Source: Deltaproteobacteria bacterium
Lineage (GTDB): Bacteria > Myxococcota_A > UBA9160 > UBA4427
Length of the DNA stretch: 22,727 bases
Direction: 5' to 3'
Assembly (NCBI GenBank): GCA_011051925.1
Contig: DRKE01000055.1
Span: forward strand, 1-22,727
The notes beneath the pieces were generated by a model. The model saw only the letters and a list, made by a program, of their open reading frames with translations, was not told where the DNA came from and searched no databases. The position numbers and the translations under genes were made by a program. This document shows, in pieces, positions 14,999-21,949 of this stretch. The number at the start of each line of letters is the position of its first letter. Position 1 is the stretch's first letter.

Positions 14999-16951
14999 TC
15001 AGTCGCCGTCGCCGTCGCCGTCGGCCTCCTCGGGTTCGATGACGAGCATCAGTGTTTCGTTCTCGATCTGGTCGCCGACACCCACCCGGATCTCGGAAAC
15101 CAGTCCGTCGGTCGCCGCGCGCATCGGGTGTTCCATCTTCATGGCCTCGAGCAGGATCAGGGTCTGTCCCGTCGTGACGCGATCGCCCACGACGACGCGG
15201 ATGTCGATCACCTTGCCCGGCATCGGGGCAACCAGGCCACCGGAGGCGTCCTCGGAGCCGGGCAGCACGAAGCGGGGCATGACGCGGAACTCGACGTCTC
15301 CGTGCGGGTCCTGGACGACCAATCGATCTTCCGCCCGGGTGACGAGCACTTCCTGGCGGCGCCCGCCGATCTCGACATCGATCGATCGCGGTGTCCAGGA
15401 ATGGATCCGCGCCTGCGTCTCGTCGGAGAAGACGAACGATCCGTCCCGGACCCGCCGATAGCGGACCTCGATCTCCCGATCGTCCCACGCGAGCTTGACC
15501 CGTTCGGGGGGCATCCGGCCGTTTCGCCATCCGGACGGGATCGACTGCAGGACCCGCGCCTCCGCGCGGTTGGCTCCCTGGATCCACAACGCGCCGATGC
15601 GGGCGACGCGCTCGAACTCCGCGTCGTCGGGGACCCATCGCCGCGCCGGATCGACGCGGTCGATGAAGTCGGTCGTCGTATCCCCCGCCAGGAATTCAGG
15701 CGTGCGAAGCGTCGCGACCAGGAAATCGCGGTTCGTGACGACGCCCCCGAGATGGAGTCGCTCGAGGGCGAGGGCCAATCGACCTGCGGCTTCGCTCCGG
15801 GTGGGTCGGTGGGCGATGACCTTGGCCAGCATCGGGTCGAAATCCGTTCCGACGAGCGTGCCCTCCTCGACCCCCGAATCCCAGCGGACGACGGGGTCGG
15901 TCGCGGGCCGGAAAGCATCGAGACGGCCGGTGGCCGGCAGGAAGCCACCGGCCGGGTTTTCCGCATAGAGCCGCGCTTCGATGGCCACACCGTCGAAGTG
16001 GATCTCGTCCTGTGAGAATTCGAGGGGCTGCCCGTCGGCGATCCGGAGCTGGGCCCGAACGAGATCGATCCCCGTGACGCATTCCGTCACGGGATGTTCG
16101 ACCTGCAATCGCGCATTCACTTCGAGGAAGAAGAACTCCCCCGTAGCGTCGTCGACGAGGAACTCGACGGTTCCGGCCGATCGGTAGTCGAGTGCCCGGG
16201 CGAGACGCAGCGCTGCCTCGCCCATCTCCGTGCGCATGCGGTCGTCGACCCGGGGCGAGGGGGATTCCTCGATGATCTTCTGGTGTCGGCGCTGGATCGA
16301 GCACTCGCGTTCGCCGAGGTGGACGACGTGACCCTGGGCGTCGCCGAGAATCTGGATTTCGATGTGTCTCGACCGCGCGATGTAGCGTTCGAGGAAGACG
16401 CGATCATCTCCGAATCCGCTGGCTGCCTCGCGCTGGGCCGACGCGATCGCGTCGTCGAGATCTTCGGGGCGTTCGACGATGCGCATGCCTTTTCCGCCGC
16501 CACCCGCAGCGGCCTTCACGAGGATCGGGAAGCCGATCCGATCGGCATCCTCGACGCGTTCGCTGCCGGGAAGTACCGGGACATCGTGTTTCTCCGCGAG
16601 TTCCCGGGCCGCCAGCTTGTCACCCATCTGGGCGATGGCGTTCGGCGTGGGTCCCACCCAGGCGATTCCGGCCCGCGTGACCGCTTCCGCGAACCCGGCG
16701 TTCTCCGACAGGAATCCGTAACCCGGATGGATTGCCCGGGCGCCGGTCACCCGGGCGGCTTCCAGGATGCCGGGGCCGTCGAGATACGAGCTCGGGAGGC
16801 GGACGGCTTCGTCGGCGTCCGATACGAAGGGCATGTCGGCGTCGGCATCGACGTACACGGCAACGCAACGGATCCCCATGTCGTGGGCGCTTCGGATGAT
16901 GCGCCGGGCGATCTCGCCCCGGTTCGCGATCAACAGGGTCGACAGGCTCAT
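14999..16951 (-). CDS. acyl-CoA carboxylase alpha subunit (biotin carboxylase plus BCCP; MCC/GCC/PCC alpha type)
   Basis: A 650-residue biotin-carrying subunit. The biotin-carboxylase domain (about 1-450) starts LLIANRGEIARRI and has the glycine-rich ATP loop KAAAGGGGKGMRIV, ERECSIQRRHQK and EVNARLQVEHPVTE. A linker/BT domain follows, then the biotinyl domain with APMPGKV and EAMKMEHPM, biotin on about Lys605. It carboxylates biotin with ATP and bicarbonate and passes CO2 to the beta subunit encoded immediately upstream; their genes overlap as ATGA. The domain order and length match methylcrotonyl-, geranyl- and propionyl-CoA carboxylase alpha chains. Unusually, the C-terminus ends in an acidic EEADGDGDGD tail encoded by a GCCGTC hexanucleotide run (about 15004-15022). 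Confidence 0.92.
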   Translation of the reverse strand: MSLSTLLIANRGEIARRIIRSAHDMGIRCVAVYVDADADMPFVSDADEAVRLPSSYLDGPGILEAARVTGARAIHPGYGFLSENAGFAEAVTRAGIAWVGPTPNAIAQMGDKLAARELAEKHDVPVLPGSERVEDADRIGFPILVKAAAGGGGKGMRIVERPEDLDDAIASAQREAASGFGDDRVFLERYIARSRHIEIQILGDAQGHVVHLGERECSIQRRHQKIIEESPSPRVDDRMRTEMGEAALRLARALDYRSAGTVEFLVDDATGEFFFLEVNARLQVEHPVTECVTGIDLVRAQLRIADGQPLEFSQDEIHFDGVAIEARLYAENPAGGFLPATGRLDAFRPATDPVVRWDSGVEEGTLVGTDFDPMLAKVIAHRPTRSEAAGRLALALERLHLGGVVTNRDFLVATLRTPEFLAGDTTTDFIDRVDPARRWVPDDAEFERVARIGALWIQGANRAEARVLQSIPSGWRNGRMPPERVKLAWDDREIEVRYRRVRDGSFVFSDETQARIHSWTPRSIDVEIGGRRQEVLVTRAEDRLVVQDPHGDVEFRVMPRFVLPGSEDASGGLVAPMPGKVIDIRVVVGDRVTTGQTLILLEAMKMEHPMRAATDGLVSEIRVGVGDQIENETLMLVIEPEEADGDGDGD

Positions 16952-18609
16952 AGTCGGAACACTCCATATCCGTCCGCGCCCTCGATCGGTCGGTTGCGCA
17001 CGACGGACAAGCAGATCGCCAGGGCCGTTCGGGTGTCGCGGGGATCGAGGATGCCGTCGTCGCTGATCGCGCCGGTGGCCTCGAGCGCGATCGAGCCCTG
17101 CTCCTGTTTCGCCTCGACCGCGGCCACGAGCCGGGCGTCGGCCTCTTCGTCGAAGGGAATGCCTTTCCGTGCCGCCTGGCCCCGGCGGACGAGGGACATC
17201 ACGCCCGCGATCTGCTTTCCGCCCATGACGGCGATCCTGGCACTCGGCCAGATGAACGTGAAGCGGTTGTTGAAGGCACGACCGGACATCGCATAGGTCC
17301 CGGCGCCATAGGAGGCCCCGATGATCACGGTCAGATGGGGAACGGTCGAATTCGTCACCGCGTTGATCATCTGCGAACCCTTCTTGATGATCCCGGCGTG
17401 CTCGAAGTCCCGACCGACCATGAAGCCCGTCAGGTTCTGCAGGAAGACCAGCGGCATGTCGATCTGGTTGCAGAGCTGGATGAAATGGGCCGCCTTCTCT
17501 GCGGATTCGGGGTAGAGCACGCCGTTGTTGCCGAGAATGCCGACCGGGTAGCCGTCGATCGAGGCGAATCCACAGACGAGCGTCCTTCCATAGCGCTGCT
17601 TGAACTCCTCGAAGCGGGACCCGTCGACGATCCGGCCGATGACGTCGCGGATCTCGATCGGGCGCCGCAGATCGGGGCTGACGATCCCGAGCAGCTCCTC
17701 GGGATCGAGCACGGGCTCGTCGGCACGGAGACTCGGTGGCGGGCCGGCCTTCCGCCAGTTGAGGTGCGAGACGATCTCACGGCAGAGGCGGAGGGCATCG
17801 GGCTCGTCTTCCGCAAGATACTCACCGAGGCCCGAGATCTCGGCGTGCATCTTCGCACCGCCGAGGGTCTCGTCGTCCGACTCCTCTCCCGTGGCCATCT
17901 TGACCAGCGGCGGGCCTGCCAGGAAGACCTTGGATTGTCGTTTGATGAGGACATTGTAGTCGGACATCCCCGGTTGATAGGCCCCCCCGGCGGTCGAAGA
18001 CCCGAAGACGACGCAGATCGTGGGGATCTCGAGCTTGGACAGCTCGATCATCTCGTAGAAGAAGCGTCCGGTCTCGGCGAAATGGGTCGTTTTCGCGGGG
18101 CGACGCTTCTTCTTTCCGTCCTTCGAGTCGGAATCCCCTTCCATGCGAAGGTCGGCACCAGCGGATTCCACGAAGCTGACGTAGGGGATGCCGTTGTCGC
18201 GTGCGATCTCGAGGGCGCGCATCCACTTCTTTCCGACATAGGGCGTGAGGGCGCCGCCGAGTACGGTCGGGTCGTTCGCGAAGATCACGCATTCGACGCC
18301 CGCGATGACACCGATGCCGAGTACGGCTCCGCCGCCGATCACATAGTCCGAGTTGTATCCCGCGAGCGAACTGATTTCGAGGAAGGGGCTGTCGGGATCG
18401 AGGGCGAGGGCGATGCGCTCCCGGACGGGGAGCTTCCCTCGCTTCGCGAGACGGGCATGGGCCTCGGGGCCGCCGCCTCGTTCCGCCTCGTCGAGCAGTC
18501 GGTCGATCTCCGCGAGTCTCTCGAGCATGACACGTCGGTTCTCGGCAAACTCCTCGGATCTCGGGTCGAGCGTCGATTGGATCGGGGGAGCGAGCAGGGC
18601 GGGTTGCAT
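16948..18609 (-). CDS. acyl-CoA carboxylase beta subunit (carboxyltransferase, MCC/GCC type)
   Basis: A 553-residue carboxyltransferase. The N-terminal crotonase-like half has the acyl-CoA oxyanion segment GSSTAGGAYQPGMSD (203-217); the C-terminal half has the biotin-side motif GASYGAGTYAMSGRAFNNRF and WPSARIAVMGGKQIAGVM. That pattern fits the methylcrotonyl/geranyl-CoA carboxylase branch better than propionyl-CoA carboxylase. The substrate would be an alpha,beta-unsaturated branched acyl-CoA carboxylated at the gamma position, as inferred from the branch. A lysine-rich insert (DGKKKRRPAK, about 164-173) sits after VESAGADL; I do not remember it from characterised members. First gene of the operon; GGAG precedes the ATG. 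Confidence 0.9.
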   Translation of the reverse strand: MQPALLAPPIQSTLDPRSEEFAENRRVMLERLAEIDRLLDEAERGGGPEAHARLAKRGKLPVRERIALALDPDSPFLEISSLAGYNSDYVIGGGAVLGIGVIAGVECVIFANDPTVLGGALTPYVGKKWMRALEIARDNGIPYVSFVESAGADLRMEGDSDSKDGKKKRRPAKTTHFAETGRFFYEMIELSKLEIPTICVVFGSSTAGGAYQPGMSDYNVLIKRQSKVFLAGPPLVKMATGEESDDETLGGAKMHAEISGLGEYLAEDEPDALRLCREIVSHLNWRKAGPPPSLRADEPVLDPEELLGIVSPDLRRPIEIRDVIGRIVDGSRFEEFKQRYGRTLVCGFASIDGYPVGILGNNGVLYPESAEKAAHFIQLCNQIDMPLVFLQNLTGFMVGRDFEHAGIIKKGSQMINAVTNSTVPHLTVIIGASYGAGTYAMSGRAFNNRFTFIWPSARIAVMGGKQIAGVMSLVRRGQAARKGIPFDEEADARLVAAVEAKQEQGSIALEATGAISDDGILDPRDTRTALAICLSVVRNRPIEGADGYGVFRL

Positions 18610-18627
18610 GGCCTCTCCAACTTCTGG

Positions 18628-18657
18628 TTGACACGTTCATAACAGGTCTGGTAACAA
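18628..18657 (+). promoter_or_regulatory. candidate divergent promoter for the F420/ACAD gene cluster
   Basis: A perfect -35 hexamer TTGACA (18628-18633) is followed 18 nt later by TAACAA (18652-18657). The -10 is weak, and the pair straddles the same palindrome as the leftward promoter, so one bound repressor could shut both. The resulting leader to 18819 would be about 155 nt. Its second half is remarkably rich in GAA, GAG and ACG. Confidence 0.4.
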
Positions 18658-18664
18658 CGATCAA
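18636..18664 (-). promoter_or_regulatory. promoter of the carboxylase operon with overlapping palindromic operator
   Basis: On the minus strand TTGATC (18664-18659), exactly 17 nt and TATGAA (18641-18636) make a good sigma-70-type promoter about 27 nt before the first ATG. Positions 18636-18657 hold an imperfect 22-bp palindrome with core TAaCAG-gt-CTGgTA, lying over the spacer and -10. That is the expected place for a TetR repressor, most likely the one encoded at the end of this operon. Confidence 0.6.
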
Positions 18665-18818
18665 CAGATATTACCGGGCCGGTCGGGAGCGCCCGGAACG
18701 CGAAGCCCGATCGGAACGAGACAGGTCGAAAACGGTCGAGAACGGCGACGCAAGGCCACGAAGCAACGAAACGAGAAGAACGAAGAAACGAGAGCGGACG
18801 ACGAGGACGGATGGACGG

Positions 18819-19832
18819 ATGAAGATCGACGCAGGTCTCGCCAATACGGCGAATCTCTCGAAGGTGCCGGCGGAGGCACGGCGACTCGAAGCCGAGGGCT
18901 ATGACGGCCTGGTGACGGCGGAGATGAGCGGCGATCCCTTCTTTCCGCTTCTCCTGGCGGCCGAACACACCGAACGGATCGAGTTGATGACTTCGATCGC
19001 CGTCGCCTTTGCCCGCAATCCGATGATCGTCGCCGGGCTTTCGAACGACCTGCAGGCTTTTTCCGGCGGGCGATTCATCCTCGGGCTGGGGTCACAGATC
19101 AAGCCCCACATCGAAAAGCGTTTCGGCATGCCATGGTCGAAGCCCGCGTCGCGAATGCGCGACTTCATCCTCGCGATGCGCGCGATCTGGAACAGCTGGT
19201 ACGAGGGAGAACGACTGGCCTACCGCGGCGAATTCTACACGCATACGCTGATGACCCCGATGTTCACACCGACGAACAACCCCCATGGCGCGCCTCGTGT
19301 GGTCCTCGCGGCAGTCGGTCCGAAGATGACCGAGGTGGCCGGCGAGGTCGCGGACGGAATGATCGTGCATGCCTTTTCGACGGCGAAATACCTGCGCGAA
19401 GTGACCTTGCCCGCCCTCGAGAGGGGGCTCGAGAAGTCGGGTCGGACGCGAAGCGATCTCGAACTCTGCTATCCGCCCTTCGTCGTGACGGGAAACGACG
19501 AAGAGGAATGGGAGCGGGCGCGGGCCGCCGTGACGAGACAGATCGGATTCTACGGTTCGACGCCGGCCTATCGTCCTGTTCTCGAAGTCCACGGTTGGGG
19601 CGACCTGCAGACCGAGTTGAACGTCCTGTCGAAACGGGGGGAGTGGGATGCGATGGGCGAGCGGATCACCGATGAGATCCTCGAAGAGTTCGCGATCGTG
19701 GCCGAGCCCGCGAAGGTCGTCGGTGTTTTCAAGGAGCGCTTCGGCGGTCTGATCGATCGGGTCCTGATGAACCTTTCGTTCGTGAAGGACGAGGATCGCG
19801 AGCGGTACATGGAGGAGCTTCGGGCGTCATGA
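18819..19832 (+). CDS. TIGR03617-type F420-dependent LLM oxidoreductase
   Basis: A 337-residue bacterial-luciferase-fold (TIM barrel) oxidoreductase. The start MKIDAGLANTANLSKVPAEA, the AEMSGDPFFPLLLAAEHTERIELMT block and GGRFILGLGSQIKPHIEKRFG are hallmarks of the TIGR03617 group, which is predicted to use coenzyme F420. VVLAAVGPKMTEVAGEVADG is the usual phosphate-binding barrel strand. Such enzymes perform hydride transfers on ketones, alcohols or enoyl compounds in actinobacteria and some Gram-negatives; the substrate is not known. The ATG at 18819 has only a weak GAGG site; another ATG eight bases earlier is out of frame. Its stop overlaps the next ATG (ATGA), so the two genes are coupled. 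Confidence 0.88.
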   Translation: MKIDAGLANTANLSKVPAEARRLEAEGYDGLVTAEMSGDPFFPLLLAAEHTERIELMTSIAVAFARNPMIVAGLSNDLQAFSGGRFILGLGSQIKPHIEKRFGMPWSKPASRMRDFILAMRAIWNSWYEGERLAYRGEFYTHTLMTPMFTPTNNPHGAPRVVLAAVGPKMTEVAGEVADGMIVHAFSTAKYLREVTLPALERGLEKSGRTRSDLELCYPPFVVTGNDEEEWERARAAVTRQIGFYGSTPAYRPVLEVHGWGDLQTELNVLSKRGEWDAMGERITDEILEEFAIVAEPAKVVGVFKERFGGLIDRVLMNLSFVKDEDRERYMEELRAS

Positions 19833-20629
19833 CGTTGCCGGTCTGTGAGGATCTGCGAGCCGAAACCCGGGAGCTGTACGAGTTCCTGCAGACGCTCGAC
19901 CCCGGGGATTGGGAGCGGCCCACGCTCTTCATGGATTGGACGCCCTGGGACATCGTCGCCCATCTGCATTTCTTCGATCGGGTCTCGATGGCATCGCTCG
20001 CGGGGCCGGAGGAGTTCGCTGCCTGCCAGAAGGACCTGCTCGAGGGGCTTCAGGCGGGTTCCAGCGGGCAGCAGCAGGCGCGGGAGGCATTCGGCCGATA
20101 CGACGCCCGATCGTTGATGGAACGCTGGAAGGAAACGAACGACGAGATGGTCGAGGCACTCGGGCGTTCGGACCCGAAGCGCCGCCTTCCCTGGTTCGGA
20201 CCCGACATGGGCATCCAGATGTTCACGACGGCCCGCTTCATGGAGACCTGGGCCCATGGCCAGGCGATCTACGATCTGAAGGGTGTCGTGCGTGAGCCGA
20301 CGGATCGGATCAAGAACATCGTGGCCATCGGCGTCCGGACCTTCGGCTGGACCTTCGTGAACCGGAAACTCGAGATCCCCGGCCCGCCGCCCTACGTCCG
20401 TCTGGTCGCGCCGTCGGGGGAGATCTGGGAGTACAATGATCCGAGCGACGAAGAGCGGGTCGAGGGAAGCGCCCTCGATTTCTGTCTGACCGTCACCCAG
20501 GTCCGCAACGTCGCAGACACGCAGCTTCGCGTGACGGGACCCGTGGCCTCACGCTGGATGGAGATCGCACAATGTTTCGCGGGGGGCCCGGTCGACCCGC
20601 CGAAGCCGGGTTATCGACTGGGAAAGTAG
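19829..20629 (+). CDS. TIGR03084-family metal-binding protein (DinB/maleylpyruvate-isomerase-like fold)
   Basis: A 266-residue protein whose N-terminal four-helix bundle resembles DinB and mycothiol-dependent maleylpyruvate isomerase. Likely metal ligands are His45/His47 in DIVAHLHFFDR and His143 with nearby Glu139 in METWAHGQAIYD, close to the usual three-histidine arrangement. The C-terminal part (VRTFGWTFVNR, GEIWEYNDPS, VTQVRNVADT) is typical of TIGR03084. The family is common in mycobacteria and in F420- and acyl-CoA-rich Gram-negatives, often beside acyl-CoA dehydrogenases; the reaction is undefined. Translation is coupled to the preceding oxidoreductase by a 4-base overlap. Confidence 0.85.
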   Translation: MTLPVCEDLRAETRELYEFLQTLDPGDWERPTLFMDWTPWDIVAHLHFFDRVSMASLAGPEEFAACQKDLLEGLQAGSSGQQQAREAFGRYDARSLMERWKETNDEMVEALGRSDPKRRLPWFGPDMGIQMFTTARFMETWAHGQAIYDLKGVVREPTDRIKNIVAIGVRTFGWTFVNRKLEIPGPPPYVRLVAPSGEIWEYNDPSDEERVEGSALDFCLTVTQVRNVADTQLRVTGPVASRWMEIAQCFAGGPVDPPKPGYRLGK

Positions 20630-20678
20630 ACGGCCCGACCGTTCGCTGGGGCCGCACGTACCGGGAGGAGTCGGGATC

Positions 20679-21875
20679 ATGGATCTGGAATACGGCGAAC
20701 GCTACGAAGCCTTTCGAAAAGAGGTGCGTGCCTTCCTCGAGGAGCACGGAGACCGTCGGCCGAAGACGCCCTTCTTCCAGACGCCGCCCGAGGAGCGTTC
20801 ACGATGGCTCTCCCTGCAGATCGAACACGGATACTGGGCTCGGACGATTCCGCGGGAATATGGCGGCTACGGTGCGGAACCCGATCTGCTCGAGACGGTC
20901 ATCATGGACGAAGAGTTCAATCGCGCGCACATCACTCGCGGATTGCATCTCCAGGGGCCGGCCATGCTCGTGCCGACGCTTCTGGCCCATGGAACGGAGG
21001 AGCAGAAGAAGCGCTATATCGCGCCGACGCTCCGGGGGGAGATGATCTGGTGTCAGGGCTACTCGGAGCCCGGGGCCGGAAGTGATCTCGCGAGTCTCCA
21101 GACCTCCGCCACGGTGGACGGTGACGATTTCGTCATCAACGGACAGAAGATCTGGACGAGCACGGCCGATGCGGCAGACATGATGTTCGTGCTCGTGCGG
21201 ACCGAGCCGGATGCGCCCAAACACGCCGGGATCAGCTACCTGTTGCTGTCGATGGATTCGCCCGGAATCGAGGTCAGGCCGTTGCGGACGATGTCGGGAG
21301 ATCTCGGGGAGAACTCGTTCAATCAGGTCTTCTTCAAGGATGTCCGGGTCCCGCGGACGAATATCGTCGGTGCTCGGGGTGAAGGCTGGAGGATCGCGAA
21401 CACGACCCTCAAGCACGAACGGGGATCGCTCAATGCGAATACCGAGGGCACCTTCCTGCGACTGGTCCGCCTGATGGAGAACGAGGTGAGCAACGGGGTC
21501 CCGGCGATGGCCAGCCCGGTCCATCGCGATCGCTTGATGCGTCTTCAAGCGCGAATGTTGACGATGAAGTACCACGCACTCCGACTGCTGACCTGCAACC
21601 TCAAGGGCGAGAATCCCGGCGTCGCGGGCCTGATCGTGAAATTGCAGAACTGCCAGTTGAATTTCGACATGGCCTCCCTGGCGATCGACGTGATGGGGGA
21701 GCTCGGCGTGCTCTACGACCACTCGAAATACGAACGTGAGAAGGGATTCTGGCAGGCACATTCCTTTCTTTCGCTCGGTCTGATCATCGGCGGCGGGACG
21801 GCGCAGATCCAGAAGAACATCATCGCGGAGCGGGGGCTCGGACTTCCCCGCGAGCCGAAGCCCGCGAAGAACTGA
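20679..21875 (+). CDS. acyl-CoA dehydrogenase, catalytic-glutamate-bearing partner (subunit 1)
   Basis: A 398-residue flavoprotein of the acyl-CoA dehydrogenase family. The flavin/substrate segment YSEPGAGSDLASLQTSA (128-144) and KIWTSTAD (157-164) are canonical, and the C-terminus has IGGGTAQIQKNIIAERGLGLPR. The glutamate that MCAD carries just before GT(A/S)QIQ is Gly here. Instead Glu247 in LKHERGS lies on helix G, where isovaleryl-CoA-type enzymes and mycobacterial ChsE4-type subunits have their base. The usual R-x-FG FAD-pyrophosphate motif is missing after this helix. Together with the neighbouring gene this suggests one half of an alpha2beta2 enzyme. A strong GGAGGAG precedes the ATG. 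Confidence 0.9.
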   Translation: MDLEYGERYEAFRKEVRAFLEEHGDRRPKTPFFQTPPEERSRWLSLQIEHGYWARTIPREYGGYGAEPDLLETVIMDEEFNRAHITRGLHLQGPAMLVPTLLAHGTEEQKKRYIAPTLRGEMIWCQGYSEPGAGSDLASLQTSATVDGDDFVINGQKIWTSTADAADMMFVLVRTEPDAPKHAGISYLLLSMDSPGIEVRPLRTMSGDLGENSFNQVFFKDVRVPRTNIVGARGEGWRIANTTLKHERGSLNANTEGTFLRLVRLMENEVSNGVPAMASPVHRDRLMRLQARMLTMKYHALRLLTCNLKGENPGVAGLIVKLQNCQLNFDMASLAIDVMGELGVLYDHSKYEREKGFWQAHSFLSLGLIIGGGTAQIQKNIIAERGLGLPREPKPAKN

Positions 21876-21949
21876 CGAGAGGCCTTTCCGGGCAGGCGCC
21901 GCTGGCTCCCGGTACGGTCGAATCGAGACGAGGAGAAGGGGCAAGGCCA

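Noticed and set aside
13278..15461. 727-codon plus-strand frame opposite the AtuA and carboxylase genes
   Set aside because: Shadow of two conserved proteins. Composition is skewed and no domain is recognisable.
14922..15638. N-terminal extension of the AtuA-family frame to about 824 codons
   Set aside because: The extension overlaps the carboxylase alpha gene out of frame. The family N-terminus and an AAGGAG site fix the start at 14921.
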